Positions 1 through 9,020 of a DNA stretch of 64,000 nucleotides are shown piece by piece. This DNA comes from Streptomyces sp. 2131.1 (GTDB lineage: Bacteria; Actinomycetota; Actinomycetes; Streptomycetales; Streptomycetaceae). The DNA lies in the NCBI RefSeq assembly GCF_900105515.1, contig NZ_FNSY01000001.1, positions 2,418,001 to 2,482,000 on the forward strand, read 5' to 3'. The first letter of the stretch is position 1. Each line of letters opens with the position of its first letter. The notes under the pieces were generated by a model that made no database searches, was not told where the DNA came from, and saw only the letters and a list, made by a program, of their open reading frames with translations. Made by a program: the position numbers and the translations under genes.

Positions 1-256
1 CCTCCTGCCCGTTGAACGCGGTGCCGAAGTCGCCGGTGAAGACGTTGCCCATGTAGGTGAGGTACTGCTGCCACACCGGCTTGTCGAGGCCGAATTCCGT
101 GCGGAGTTGGGCGGCGGTCGCCGGGTCGCACTGGCGGTCGCCGCAGAGGCCCGCGATGGGGTCGCCCATCACGTTCACCATGAGGAAGATCAACAGCGTG
201 GTGCCGAAGAAGACCGGGATCATCTGCAGCAGCCGCCGGATCACATAACGTCCCAT
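1..256 (-). CDS. Peptide ABC transporter permease (DppB/OppB type), C-terminus outside window
   Basis: The reverse strand from the ATG at 256 reads MGRYVIRRLLQMIPVFFGTT, the typical first membrane segment of DppB/OppB permeases, followed by an extracytoplasmic stretch (GLCGDRQCDPATAAQLRTEF) and a GLDKP-type motif also found in the permease at 6114-7040. Only the first 85 residues lie in the window. It follows the binding-protein gene 357-1988 on the same strand with about 100 bp between, so the two form the front of a peptide-import operon that continues off the left edge. Family membership is clear. The substrate (di- or oligopeptide) cannot be told. Confidence 0.9.
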   Translation of the reverse strand, partial: MGRYVIRRLLQMIPVFFGTTLLIFLMVNVMGDPIAGLCGDRQCDPATAAQLRTEFGLDKPVWQQYLTYMGNVFTGDFGTAFNGQE

Positions 257-310
257 GAAGGGCTCCGGGGGTCGCGGGGGGACGGAGGCTGAGGAGTCGG
301 GGGACGGGGA

Positions 311-349
311 AGCCGGGCGGCCGGTGCGTCACCGCACGGTCACCCGGCT
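311..349 (-). promoter_or_regulatory. Imperfect hairpin between lipoprotein and permease genes
   Basis: An inverted repeat with outer arms AGCCGGG/CCCGGCT and a second inner stem lies between the stop of the binding protein (357) and the permease start (256). It resembles the stem-loop at 7147-7185 in the next operon. Such elements commonly lower transcription into downstream permease genes or protect the mRNA end of the abundant binding protein. The role is inferred. Confidence 0.4.
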
Positions 350-356
350 CGGTCCC

Positions 357-1988
357 CTACTTGACCTTGATCTGCTCGTACACCGGAACGCTGAACTGGT
401 TCAGCGAGACGTTGGTGACGTTCTCCGAGTAGCCGGCGCTGCCGTTCTGGTACCAGAGCGGGATGACGGGCATCTGCTGGACCATGACCTTCTCGGCGTC
501 CTGGAAGGTCGAGACGGCCTTGGCCTTGTCGGACTCGGCGTTGGCCTTGTCGACGAGGTCGTCGAACTGCTTGTTGTTCCACTTGCCGTCGTTGGACGAG
601 GCGTTGGTGTAGTACACGGGCTGCAGGAAGTTCTGGATGAGCGGGTAGTCCATCTGCCAGCCCGCGCGCCAGGCGCCGTGCAGCTTCTGCTGGGAGACCT
701 GGCTGCGGAAGTCGGCGAAGGTGCCGACGGGGGCGCCCACGCACGCCTTGTTGTTGCCCATGACCTTGTTGATGCTGTTGCAGACGGCGTCGACCCACTC
801 CTTGTGCGAGCCGGTGTCGCCGTTGTACGAGATCTTGAGCTGGCCGCCGGGGATGCCGCCACCGTCCTCGATCATCTTCTTGGCCTCGGCGGCGTTGTAG
901 GTGCACTCCTTGCCGCAGAGGCCCTTCTTGAAGCCGCCCTCCTCACCGAGGACCGGGGAGGTCCAGTCGGACGCGGGGGTGCGGGTCTTCTGGAAGATCT
1001 GGTCGGTGATCTGCTGCCGGTTGATCGCCATCGACAGGCCCTGGCGCACCTTGATCGCGCCCTGGGTGTTCCAGTTCTTGTCGTAGAACGGGAAGGCGAG
1101 GGTCTGGATGATGCCGGCCGGGGTGTTGATGTAGCGGTCGCCGAGGTCCGACTTCACGTTCTTGAGCTGCGAGGCGGGCACGTCGTCGACGAGGTCGAGG
1201 TTGCCGGCCGTCAGGTCGGTGTAGGCGGTGTTGTTGTCGGTGTAGACCTTGAGGTCGATGCCGCCGTTCTGCGCCTTGTCGTCCCCGGGGTAGTCGTCCC
1301 ACTTCCGCAGGTTCATCGAGGAGCCCTTGGTGTACTTGTCGATGGTGTACGGGCCGTTGCCGATGGGCTTCTTGAGCCAGGCCGCGTGGTCCGTGAAGAA
1401 GGTCTTGGGGAGCGGTGCGAAGGCCGGGTAGCCGAGGGTGTCGGGCCACAGCGAGAACTTCTGCGACAGCTTGACGGTGAAGGTCCTGGCGTCGACGACC
1501 TTGAGGCCGGAGAGCTTGGTGGCGCTCGCCTTGCCGGTCTCGGGGTGGACCTTGTCGTAGCCGTCGATGTAGCCGAAGAAGTAGGCGTTCTTCTGGTTGT
1601 TCTTGAGGACCGCGCCGTAGTTCCAGGCGTCGACGAAGGAGTTGGCGGTGATCTTCTCGCCGTTGCTGAAGGTCCAGCCGTCCTTCACCGTGACGGTGAA
1701 GTTCTGGTTGTCCTTGGTCTCGATCTTCTCGGCGAGCATGTTGAGGGCCTCGCCGGTCTTCGGGTCGTACCTCTTCAGGCCCCGGAAGATCATGTCGAGC
1801 ACCTTGCCGCCCTGCACCTCGTTGGTGTTGGCGGGCTCCAGCGGGTTCTGCGGGTCACCCCAGGACGAGCTGACGATCCCGTCGGCGCCACCTCCGCCAC
1901 CACCGCTGTCGCCCCCGCCGCAGGCCGTCGCCGCCAGGGCGACGGCCGCCGCGCATGCGGCCCACTTGACGTGTGTGGCTCCGCGCAT
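357..1988 (-). CDS. Peptide-binding lipoprotein (SBP family 5, OppA/DppA type)
   Basis: A 543-residue extracytoplasmic solute-binding protein of the SBP_bac_5 family. It has a lipoprotein signal peptide (lipobox ATAC, acylated Cys23 followed by GGGD). The family hallmarks are visible: an N-terminal region naming the ligand site (SSSWGDPQNPLEPANT), the WTFSNGEKITANSF motif and IGNGPY. The start at 1988 is chosen because an AGGAGG ribosome site ends 7 nt upstream; an in-frame ATG at 2003 overlaps that site and is rejected. It precedes a permease (1-256) on the same strand. The signal peptide is almost identical to that of the binding protein at 7217-8875, so the two systems look related by duplication. 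The ligand is unknown; BldKB-like peptide import is an inference. Confidence 0.92.
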   Translation of the reverse strand: MRGATHVKWAACAAAVALAATACGGGDSGGGGGGADGIVSSSWGDPQNPLEPANTNEVQGGKVLDMIFRGLKRYDPKTGEALNMLAEKIETKDNQNFTVTVKDGWTFSNGEKITANSFVDAWNYGAVLKNNQKNAYFFGYIDGYDKVHPETGKASATKLSGLKVVDARTFTVKLSQKFSLWPDTLGYPAFAPLPKTFFTDHAAWLKKPIGNGPYTIDKYTKGSSMNLRKWDDYPGDDKAQNGGIDLKVYTDNNTAYTDLTAGNLDLVDDVPASQLKNVKSDLGDRYINTPAGIIQTLAFPFYDKNWNTQGAIKVRQGLSMAINRQQITDQIFQKTRTPASDWTSPVLGEEGGFKKGLCGKECTYNAAEAKKMIEDGGGIPGGQLKISYNGDTGSHKEWVDAVCNSINKVMGNNKACVGAPVGTFADFRSQVSQQKLHGAWRAGWQMDYPLIQNFLQPVYYTNASSNDGKWNNKQFDDLVDKANAESDKAKAVSTFQDAEKVMVQQMPVIPLWYQNGSAGYSENVTNVSLNQFSVPVYEQIKVK

Positions 1989-2019
1989 GGAGTGCCTCCT
2001 CATTGTGCTCCGGCTTACG

Positions 2020-2039
2020 TGAGGTCAAATATCACCTCA
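2020..2039. repeat. Inverted repeat upstream of the first peptide-binding lipoprotein
   Basis: TGAGGT and ACCTCA arms flank an AT-rich 8-nt centre, 32 bp before the lipoprotein start at 1988 and inside the divergent region shared with the secreted-protein gene at 2260. Position and symmetry fit a transcription-factor site; the regulator is unknown. Confidence 0.35.
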
Positions 2040-2259
2040 TATCGGCACTCATGCATGCACATACCCGCCATACGGGGCAATCGGCACCACAGGGACCCCA
2101 CGGGGACGTTTGCGGTAGCAATCACAAGGGTGATTCCGGGCGGAATCGACGCCTCCTCATAAATAACCTCAACACTCCCTCAAGTTACTTATGCGGCTAT
2201 GAAGTTCACCCATAACGTGACCCGCGTACCGCACCAGAAGGCCCCCTAGGAGGACCTGC

Positions 2260-2796
2260 GTGAAGCGCGTCATCAGCACCGCCGTCACCGCCGCTCTGCT
2301 CGGCGCCGGCGTCGTCGCCGGGACCGCCGCCCCGGCGTCGGCGGCAGCGGCATGCGACAGCAGCCCGATCTACTCGATCGGCGACAAGAAGACCGTCTGG
2401 CGCGCCACCCAGGTGCACAGCGACTGGGCGAAGCCCGGTGTCACCATCTCGTACTCGAAGAACAAGACCGGTTCCTGGACCGCGACCGGGACGGCGACCG
2501 TCGGCGCCGAGGCGGGCGTCATCTTCGCCAAGGCCTCCACCTCCTTCAGCGTCTCGGTCGGCAAGACCTGGTCCAAGTCGGACACCTGGACGTACGCCGC
2601 CACGGTCAAGAAGAAGAGCGGCAAGTCCCGCGGCCGGCTGATGATGTACCACGAGGCCAAGGGCTTCAGCGTGACGAAGTACCGGATGGTGCCCAAGAGC
2701 ACCGGCGGCTGCAAGAAGAGCAAGGTCTGGAAGAAGAGCAACAACGTCGCCCCGGTCAAGAGGAGCAACAACCTCTGGGGAATCCAGTACGCGTAA
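2260..2796 (+). CDS. Small secreted basic protein, unknown function
   Basis: A 178-residue protein with a Sec signal peptide (positively charged start, hydrophobic core, ASA cleavage site near residue 28). The mature part is about 150 residues, rich in Lys, Ser and Thr, with two Cys (near residues 32 and 148) that could pair. Residues 75-115 alternate small, polar and hydrophobic residues as in long amphipathic beta-strands. The GTG start is set by AGGAGG at 2248-2253. It is divergent from the lipoprotein operon and convergent with the ATPase gene at 2924. It resembles the protein at 9311-9895 in length, charge, and strand-like alternation before a Tyr-rich motif. I do not recognise a characterised family. 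A pore-forming or binding beta-protein is only a possibility. Confidence 0.8.
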   Translation: MKRVISTAVTAALLGAGVVAGTAAPASAAAACDSSPIYSIGDKKTVWRATQVHSDWAKPGVTISYSKNKTGSWTATGTATVGAEAGVIFAKASTSFSVSVGKTWSKSDTWTYAATVKKKSGKSRGRLMMYHEAKGFSVTKYRMVPKSTGGCKKSKVWKKSNNVAPVKRSNNLWGIQYA

Positions 2797-2869
2797 CACC
2801 GAGGGCCCGGTGCGGACCGTCATGAACAGCGGAGGGTGACGGTCCTCGCTCCCGCTCGTGTACGAAAGC

Positions 2870-2907
2870 AAAGGCGCCCCGGAACCGTTCGGTTCCGGGG
2901 CGCCTTT
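2870..2907. terminator. Bidirectional terminator
   Basis: A near-perfect 17-bp GC-rich stem with loop GTTC, flanked by A-rich and T-rich ends (AAAGG...CCTTT). It lies between the convergent secreted-protein gene (ends 2796) and the peptide-transport operon (ends 2924), so it can stop transcription from both sides. Confidence 0.85.
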
Positions 2908-2923
2908 CGTCGCGCGCGGCAGG

Positions 2924-4069
2924 TTACGAGGCCGCGTGCACCACGTCCTTCTCCTCCGCGAAGTGGCAGGCCGACTCGTGGGCGGCCGGCGTCTTCGACG
3001 CCTTGAAGCGCTCGGGGACCGCGAGGAGCGGCACCTCGGTGGCGCACTTGTCCTGGGCCTTCCAGCAGCGGGTGCGGAAGCGGCAGCCCGACGGCGGGTT
3101 GGCCGGGGACGGGACGTCACCGGAGAGGATGATCCGCTCGCGGCCCTCGCGGGCCTCCGGGTCGGGGACCGGGACCGCCGACAGCAGTGCCTGGGTGTAG
3201 GGGTGCGTCGGGTGCTCGTAGATCTGCGCGTCCGTACCGATCTCGGCCATCTTGCCGAGGTACATGACGCCGACCCGGTCCGAGATGTGCCGGACGATCG
3301 ACAGGTCGTGCGCGATGAAGAGGTAGGAGAGGTTGAACTCGTCCTGGAGCTTCTCCATCAGGTTGATGACCTGCGCCTGCACCGACACGTCGAGCGCGGA
3401 GACCGGCTCGTCGCAGATGATGATCTCCGGGTTGAGCGCGAGGCCGCGGGCGATGCCGATGCGCTGGCGCTGACCGCCGGAGAACTGGTGCGGGTACCGG
3501 TTGATGTACTCCGGGTTCAGGCCCACCACGTCCAGGAGCTCCTGGACCCTGCGCCGCCGGTCGCCCTTGGGGGCCACCTCGGGGTGGATGTCGAAGGGCT
3601 CCCCGATGATGTCACCGACGGTCATCCGCGGGTTCAGCGAGGTGTACGGGTCCTGGAACACCATCTGGATGTTCCGCCGCACGGCCTTCAGCGCACGCCC
3701 GGACAGCTTGGTGATGTCCTGGCCCTTGTAGAAGATCTCGCCGGCCGTCGCCTGCTCCAGCAGCATGAGGAGCTTGGCGACGGTGGACTTGCCGCAGCCG
3801 GACTCGCCCACGATGCCGAGCGTCTCGCCCGCGTACAGGTCGAACGAGATGCCGTCCACGGCCTTGACCGCGCCGACCTGCTTCTTGAACAGGATGCCCT
3901 GGGTCAGCGGGAAGTGCTTGACCAGGTTGCGCACCTGGATGATCGGCTCGCCCTGCGCGGCCGGCTCCTCGATGGCGTTGACGGCGGCCGTCTCGGTGGA
4001 CGCCTCGGTCTTCGCCACTTCGGTGACGTTCGGGGTGGCGTCCACCGGCTTCTTCTCGATGTCAGCCAT
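2924..4069 (-). CDS. Peptide ABC transporter ATP-binding protein (OppF/DppF type)
   Basis: 381 residues. It shows Walker A (GESGCGKST), the Q-loop, the signature FSGGQRQRIGIARGLAL, Walker B (IIICDEPVSALD) and the C-terminal oligopeptide-transporter extension with clustered Cys and Arg (GCRFRTRCWKA), as usual for OppF/DppF. The start at 4069 is preceded by AAGGAG with good spacing. An upstream in-frame ATG at 4129 lies inside the previous gene and is rejected. It overlaps the end of the OppD-type gene by 8 bp, indicating translational coupling. Last gene of the operon 8875 to 2924; it energises peptide import together with the OppD partner. Confidence 0.95.
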   Translation of the reverse strand: MADIEKKPVDATPNVTEVAKTEASTETAAVNAIEEPAAQGEPIIQVRNLVKHFPLTQGILFKKQVGAVKAVDGISFDLYAGETLGIVGESGCGKSTVAKLLMLLEQATAGEIFYKGQDITKLSGRALKAVRRNIQMVFQDPYTSLNPRMTVGDIIGEPFDIHPEVAPKGDRRRRVQELLDVVGLNPEYINRYPHQFSGGQRQRIGIARGLALNPEIIICDEPVSALDVSVQAQVINLMEKLQDEFNLSYLFIAHDLSIVRHISDRVGVMYLGKMAEIGTDAQIYEHPTHPYTQALLSAVPVPDPEAREGRERIILSGDVPSPANPPSGCRFRTRCWKAQDKCATEVPLLAVPERFKASKTPAAHESACHFAEEKDVVHAAS

Positions 4070-5147
4070 GGATCGTCTCCTTCCAGAAGTGGCACGCGCT
4101 GCCGCGGCCGACCAGCTCGGTGCCGTCACGCTCGGTCACCTGGCTGAGCACCGGGATGTCCGTGCGGCAGACGTCCTCCGCCCGGGCGCAGCGCGGGTTG
4201 AACGCGCAGCCCGAGGGGATGTTCTGCAGGTTGGGCGGGAGGCCCTTGATCGCGTACAGCTCCTGGCCCTTCTGGTCCAGGCGCGGGATCGAGGCCAGCA
4301 GGCCCTCGGTGTACGGGTGCGCGGGGCGCTTGTAGATCTCGTGCACCGGGGCAGTCTCGACGATCCGGCCCGCGTACATCACGGCGATCTTGTCGGCGAC
4401 GTCCGCGACCACACCCAGGTCGTGGGTGATGAGGATCAGGCCCATGTTGTACTCGCGCTGGAGCTCCGCGAGGAGGTCCATGACCTGGGCCTGGACGGTC
4501 ACGTCGAGCGCGGTGGTCGGCTCGTCCGCGATGATCAGGTCCGGCTCCAGGGCGAGCGCCATCGCGATCATGATGCGCTGGCGCATACCGCCGGAGAACT
4601 CGTGGGGGTAGTCACCGACACGCTGCTTCGCCGCCGGGATACGCACCCGGTCCATCAGTTCGATGGCCTTGGCCTTGGCGTCCTTGCGCGACATCCCGCG
4701 GTGGGCGCGGAACATCTCGCCCAGCTGGAAGCCCACGGAGAGCACGGGGTTGAGCGAGGACAGCGCGTCCTGGAAGATCATCGCCATCTTGGCACCGCGG
4801 AGCCTGCGGCGCTCGTTCTCGGGCATGGACAGGATCTCCTGCCCCTGGAAGTAGATCTCGCCGCCGGATATCCGGCCGGGAGGGCTGTCCAGGATGCCCA
4901 TGATCGCCTGTGCGGTGACCGACTTGCCGGAGCCGGATTCGCCCAGCACGGCGAGCGTCTCGCCCGCGTCCACGCTGTAGCTGACACCGTTGACGGCCTT
5001 CGTCACGTTGTCGCGGACCTTGAACTCGACCTGGAGGTCGCGTACTTCGAGCAGCGGGGCGGCCTTGTCCGGACCGCTGCCGCCGGCTGTCTCGGCGCTG
5101 GTCATGTCATCACCTTCGGCTTGCTCGTTCAGCTTGTTCGTCTTCAT
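4062..5147 (-). CDS. Peptide ABC transporter ATP-binding protein (OppD/DppD type)
   Basis: 361 residues with Walker A (GESGSGKSV), signature FSGGMRQRIMIAMALAL, Walker B (LIIADEPTTALD) and an OppD-type C-terminal extension containing GCAFNPRCARA. Two starts are possible: ATG at 5147, ten bases after the stop of the permease with a weak GGTGAGG site, or ATG at 5105 behind GAAGG. The 14 extra residues (MKTNKLNEQAEGDD) look non-essential. It pairs with the OppF-type ATPase at 2924-4069, which it overlaps, to form the nucleotide-binding dimer of the importer. Confidence 0.94.
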   Translation of the reverse strand: MKTNKLNEQAEGDDMTSAETAGGSGPDKAAPLLEVRDLQVEFKVRDNVTKAVNGVSYSVDAGETLAVLGESGSGKSVTAQAIMGILDSPPGRISGGEIYFQGQEILSMPENERRRLRGAKMAMIFQDALSSLNPVLSVGFQLGEMFRAHRGMSRKDAKAKAIELMDRVRIPAAKQRVGDYPHEFSGGMRQRIMIAMALALEPDLIIADEPTTALDVTVQAQVMDLLAELQREYNMGLILITHDLGVVADVADKIAVMYAGRIVETAPVHEIYKRPAHPYTEGLLASIPRLDQKGQELYAIKGLPPNLQNIPSGCAFNPRCARAEDVCRTDIPVLSQVTERDGTELVGRGSACHFWKETIHG

Positions 5148-5156
5148 CGCGATGCC

Positions 5157-6080
5157 TCACCGGAGCTTCGGGTCGAGTGCGTCGCGCAAGCCGTTGCCCA
5201 GCAGGACGAAGCCGAGCGCGGTGACGACGATGGCGAGGCTCGGGTACATCCACATGAAGTCCTTGACCCCCATGAAGTCCCGGCCGGCCGCGATCATGTT
5301 GCCCCACTCCGCGACCTCGGGCGGCACGCCGACGCCGAGGTAGGAGAGGGACGCCTCGGCCACGATGGCGATGCCGACATTGCTGGTCGCGTAGACCAGG
5401 ACAGCGGTGAGCGAGTTGGGCAGGATGTGCCGCCGGATCGTGCGGAACTGACTCGCGCCCAGGGCGCGGGCGGCGTGCACGTAGTCCATCTCGCGCACCG
5501 AGAGGATCTGGCTGCGCAGCAGGCGGGCGAAGGTGGCCCAGGAGAAGATGCCCAGCGACAGGACGACGGGCAGGACCCCACGGCCCATCAGGAGGATGAC
5601 GACGATGGCGCCGATCAGCAGCGGGAACGCGAAGAAGACGTCGGCGACACGCATGATCACCGAGTCGATGAGCCGGCCGAAGTAACCGGCCAGGGCACCC
5701 AGGACGATGCCGATCGTGCAGGCGACGAGGATGGACGCCATACCGACGATCATCGCGATCCGGCTGCCGTAGATGAGACGTGACAGCTGGTCCCGGCCGA
5801 GCGAGTCGGTGCCGAGGAGGTGGTCCCCTCCCGGGGCCTGAAGCGTGTTGGCGAGATCCTGCTTGAGCGGATCGAAGGGCGCCAGAAGCGGTGCGAAGAC
5901 CGCGACGATCACCAGGACGACCAGGATGAAGAGGCCGAGGACCGCGAGCTTGTTGGCGAAGAAGCGGGCACGGATGTCTGACCACTGGCTCACCCGGACG
6001 ACAGTCGGCTCTGCGCCCTGCTGCTCCGCGGTGGGACCGGCCGCCGCCGGCCCCTCCTTGCCCGTGACGAGTTCAGTCAT
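5157..6080 (-). CDS. Peptide ABC transporter permease (OppC/DppC type)
   Basis: 307 residues. A cytoplasmic N-terminal tail of about 45 residues precedes the first membrane helix (LAVLGLFILVVLVIVAVF), as in OppC/DppC. It then carries LLGTDSLGRDQLSRLIYG, the well-conserved OppC_N/BPD_transp_1 motif, and an EAA loop region (RALGASQFRTIRRHILPN). The ribosome site AGGAG sits before the ATG at 6080. It lies 33 bp after the partner permease and 9 bp before the ATPase gene, within one operon. The family call is firm; the substrate is not known. Confidence 0.95.
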   Translation of the reverse strand: MTELVTGKEGPAAAGPTAEQQGAEPTVVRVSQWSDIRARFFANKLAVLGLFILVVLVIVAVFAPLLAPFDPLKQDLANTLQAPGGDHLLGTDSLGRDQLSRLIYGSRIAMIVGMASILVACTIGIVLGALAGYFGRLIDSVIMRVADVFFAFPLLIGAIVVILLMGRGVLPVVLSLGIFSWATFARLLRSQILSVREMDYVHAARALGASQFRTIRRHILPNSLTAVLVYATSNVGIAIVAEASLSYLGVGVPPEVAEWGNMIAAGRDFMGVKDFMWMYPSLAIVVTALGFVLLGNGLRDALDPKLR

Positions 6081-6113
6081 GATGTAACTCCTATTTCGGA
6101 CAACTCGGCCGGG

Positions 6114-7040
6114 TCAGGCGAGTCGAATGCGCGGGTCGAGGGCGGCGTACAGCAGATCCACGATCAGGTTCAGCACGACGAAGACCGCCACACTGATCGT
6201 CACCACACCGACGATGATGGGGTTGTTGTTCTGCTGGATCGCAGTGACCAGCGCGAGCCCGATGCCGTCCCAGTTGAAGATGGTCTCGGTGATGATCGCG
6301 CCACCCAGCAGCGCTCCGAAGGAGATACCCACGTACGTGATCACCGGGATCACGGAGTTGCGCAGGATGTGACGGAGAAGAACCACGGGACGGGAGAGCC
6401 CCTTGGCCACCGCGGTCTTGACGTAGTCCGCACCCATCACTTCGAGCATGGTGCTGCGCGCGATCTGCGCCACCAGAGCGGCGTCGATGATCGCGAGAGT
6501 GAAGGCGGGCAGGATCAGCGAGTTGAAGGTTCCGTCGGAGATGAGCGGGAACCAGCCCAGCTTGATGACGAAGACCCACTGCATGATCATGCCGAGGACG
6601 ATCGAGGGTACGCCGATGGCCAGGGTCGTACTGAAGGTGACCGTGATATCCCAGACGGAGTATCTGCGCATGGCGGCGATCACGCCGGCCGCGATGCCGA
6701 TGATCACGTCGAAGACGATCGCCACCACGGCCAGCTTCGCCGTGTTGAGGAGCTTCGGCGCCAGGATCTCGGTCACCGGCCGGCCCTGGGTGTAGTCCTG
6801 TCCCAGGTCGCCCTTGGCGAGCTTGCCGACGTACGACCCGTACTGGACGACCAGCGGCTTGTCCAGACCGTACTGCTTGTGGAGCTGCTCGATGACAGCG
6901 GGATCGCGCGCCTTGTCGCTGCCCGCGATCTGTCCGACCGGGTCACCCGGAAGTACGAACAGGCAGGCGAACAAGACCATGGTCGCGCCCAGAACGACTA
7001 CGACCAACTGGCCCAGTCGACGGACCACATACCTTCCCAT
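6114..7040 (-). CDS. Peptide ABC transporter permease (OppB/DppB type)
   Basis: 308 residues, beginning MGRYVVRRLGQLVVVVLGAT like the truncated permease at 1-256. It contains the GLDKPLVVQYGSYVGKLAKG region typical of DppB and an EAA motif near residues 215-235 (VKTAVAKGLSRPVVLLRHIL). The start at 7040 is chosen for its AGAGG ribosome site; an ATG nine codons upstream lacks one. It pairs with the OppC-type permease to form the membrane channel. A 13-bp stem-loop lies between it and the upstream lipoprotein gene. Confidence 0.95.
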   Translation of the reverse strand: MGRYVVRRLGQLVVVVLGATMVLFACLFVLPGDPVGQIAGSDKARDPAVIEQLHKQYGLDKPLVVQYGSYVGKLAKGDLGQDYTQGRPVTEILAPKLLNTAKLAVVAIVFDVIIGIAAGVIAAMRRYSVWDITVTFSTTLAIGVPSIVLGMIMQWVFVIKLGWFPLISDGTFNSLILPAFTLAIIDAALVAQIARSTMLEVMGADYVKTAVAKGLSRPVVLLRHILRNSVIPVITYVGISFGALLGGAIITETIFNWDGIGLALVTAIQQNNNPIIVGVVTISVAVFVVLNLIVDLLYAALDPRIRLA

Positions 7041-7146
7041 GACTAACCTCTCTACGTCACTGCCCATGGAGCAGTGCCCTCGCCCCGGATACGGGGGATG
7101 CGATGGGGGGCGGGACGGTGGATCGCACCGCTCCCGACGGCCGTCA

Positions 7147-7185
7147 GGGGTCGTGGTGCTGAGCGCTGCTCGGCACCACGACCCC
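7147..7185 (-). promoter_or_regulatory. Stem-loop between lipoprotein and permease genes (attenuator-like)
   Basis: A perfect 13-bp stem (GGGGTCGTGGTGC and its complement) with a 13-nt loop lies 32 bp beyond the stop of the lipoprotein gene (7217) and 107 bp before the permease start. No T-run follows. It probably gives partial termination or 3'-end stabilisation, so that the binding protein is made in excess over the membrane parts. Confidence 0.55.
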
Positions 7186-7216
7186 CGATCGGTTACCGCT
7201 TCTCCGCGGCTGCCCG

Positions 7217-8875
7217 CTACTTCAGGCTGAGCTCGGCGAGGTTCGGGTCCTCATGGAAGTCCATCTTGACGTCCGCGAACTTCTTGGTGTTGACCAGGCG
7301 CAGCTGCGTACGGTTCCACAGCGGGATGAGCGCCACGTCGTCCATGGCGACCTTCTCGGCCTGCTTGTACAGCTCGTTGCGGGCCGGGAGGTCCTTGGTG
7401 GCACGAGCCTTGCTGAGCAGGTCGTCGAATTTCTTGTTGCTGTAACGGCCGCGGTTGTCACCGGTGACCTTGCCCGAGTCGTCCTTGTTGATGGACGAGG
7501 TGGACAGCAGCGGGAACAGGAAGTTGTCCGGGGTCGGGTAGTCCGCGCCCCACGCGAAGCGGTAGGCACCCGTGGCGCCCGGCTTCTGCTGGTCGGCGAG
7601 GAGCTCGGCGAAGGGCTTGCCCGACGCCTTCACCTTGACGCCGAGGACGTCCTCCAGCTGCTGGGCGACAGCCTGCACCCACTCCTCGTGACCGGCACCG
7701 GTGTTGTAGCCGATGTCGATGGTGGTGCCGGGCTTGAGGCCGGCCTCCTTCGCGAGGGCCTTGGCCTTCGCCTTGTCCTGCTTGACGCAGGAGGTGCAGA
7801 GGTCCTTGGTGTAGACGTCCTTGAAGACCGGCGGAAGGATCGTCGTGGACTTCGTCTGCATGCCCTGGAAGACACCGGCGATGATCGCGTCACGGTCGAT
7901 CGCGTAGGAGACCGCCTCGCGGGCCTTCGCAGACTTCAGCGGACCGTTGTCCGTGATCGGCAGAAGGTAGTTCATGCCGTTGGTGTCGAGCTCCAGCCAC
8001 TCACCCTGCGGCTCGTACTTGGCCTTGGCCGGCTTGAGCTGCGGGGTGGGCATACGCGCCCAGTCGAACTGGCCCGACTGGAAGCCCTGGTACTCCAGGT
8101 TCGCGCTGTTCGCCGCGTTGAGGATCGATATCTCGACCTTGTCGAGCTTCGCCTTCTTCAGACCGTAGTCGTCGTTGCGGACGAGCGTGATCTTCTTGTT
8201 GTGCTCCCACTTGCCGTCCATCTTGAACGGGCCGTTGCCGATGGGCGCGGCGTTGTACGCGGCGTTCTTGGCGTCACCGGCGACCTTCGGCACGGGGCTG
8301 AAGACGGTGTGGGTGGTCTTGGTGTCGAACTCGAAGTCCGGCGCGGACAGCTTCACCTGAAGCGTCGTGGCGTCCGGGGCGCTCAGGCCGGACATCTTGT
8401 CCGTCTTGCCCGACTGGACGTCCTCGAAGCCCGCGATGCCGGCCATGTGGTAGGCGACGTCGGAAGCGGCCTTCTTCTGCGCGACACGGTTCCAGCCGCG
8501 GACGAAGGACTCGGCGTCGACGGCCTCGCCGTTGCTGAACTTGGTGCCGGCCTTGATCTTGAACGTCCAGGTCTTGCCGTCCGCGCTGACCTGCTTGGAC
8601 TCGGCGAGCACGGGGACGACCTGGCCGTCGGCGGTGGGCTCGTACAGACCCGAGAAGAGGTTGTCCGTGACCAGGATGCCCTCGGACTCCTGGGCGTTGT
8701 ACGGGTCGATCGAGACGGGCTCGGTGATGCCCAGACGGAACGTGCCGCCGGCCTTGCCGGAGCCACCGTTGCCCTTGTCCTTGCTGGCGTCGTCGTCGCC
8801 ACCACCGCAAGCCGTCGCAGCCAGGGCGATGATCGCCGCCGCCGCAACCCACTTGGCGCTCTTGGCACCGCGCAT
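7217..8875 (-). CDS. Peptide-binding lipoprotein (SBP family 5)
   Basis: 552 residues. The lipoprotein signal peptide MRGAKSAKWVAAAAIIALAA ends in ATAC with acylated Cys23. SBP_bac_5 features include FRLGITEPVSIDPYN near residue 47, WTFKIKAGTKFSNGE, IGNGPFKM and a C-terminal IPLWNRTQLRLV. The ATG has GAGGAG at good spacing. First gene of the complete importer operon (8875 to 2924) with permeases 6114-7040 and 5157-6080 and two ATPases. By analogy with OppA/DppA it captures peptides outside the membrane. Similarity of layout to the S. coelicolor bldK area suggests a role in peptide signalling or nutrition, which is inference. Confidence 0.94.
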   Translation of the reverse strand: MRGAKSAKWVAAAAIIALAATACGGGDDDASKDKGNGGSGKAGGTFRLGITEPVSIDPYNAQESEGILVTDNLFSGLYEPTADGQVVPVLAESKQVSADGKTWTFKIKAGTKFSNGEAVDAESFVRGWNRVAQKKAASDVAYHMAGIAGFEDVQSGKTDKMSGLSAPDATTLQVKLSAPDFEFDTKTTHTVFSPVPKVAGDAKNAAYNAAPIGNGPFKMDGKWEHNKKITLVRNDDYGLKKAKLDKVEISILNAANSANLEYQGFQSGQFDWARMPTPQLKPAKAKYEPQGEWLELDTNGMNYLLPITDNGPLKSAKAREAVSYAIDRDAIIAGVFQGMQTKSTTILPPVFKDVYTKDLCTSCVKQDKAKAKALAKEAGLKPGTTIDIGYNTGAGHEEWVQAVAQQLEDVLGVKVKASGKPFAELLADQQKPGATGAYRFAWGADYPTPDNFLFPLLSTSSINKDDSGKVTGDNRGRYSNKKFDDLLSKARATKDLPARNELYKQAEKVAMDDVALIPLWNRTQLRLVNTKKFADVKMDFHEDPNLAELSLK

Positions 8876-9020
8876 GGGTTTTCCTCCTCATGAGTCCACT
8901 TTTGACTACAAGAAGGGCACTGTGGCGATACACCGACACCCCTGACGGTGATCGTTTCAGTGCCCTGAGTGTGCTCGTGAGTCGGCGCACTCCCCACAGT
9001 GCGTGACCCATTGACCCGAG

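Noticed and set aside
255..2162. Long plus-strand open frame of 635 codons over the lipoprotein gene
   Set aside because: It is antisense to a clear SBP family 5 gene, with Val/Leu/Gly/Asp-rich composition typical of GC-rich shadow frames, and no ribosome site or homology.
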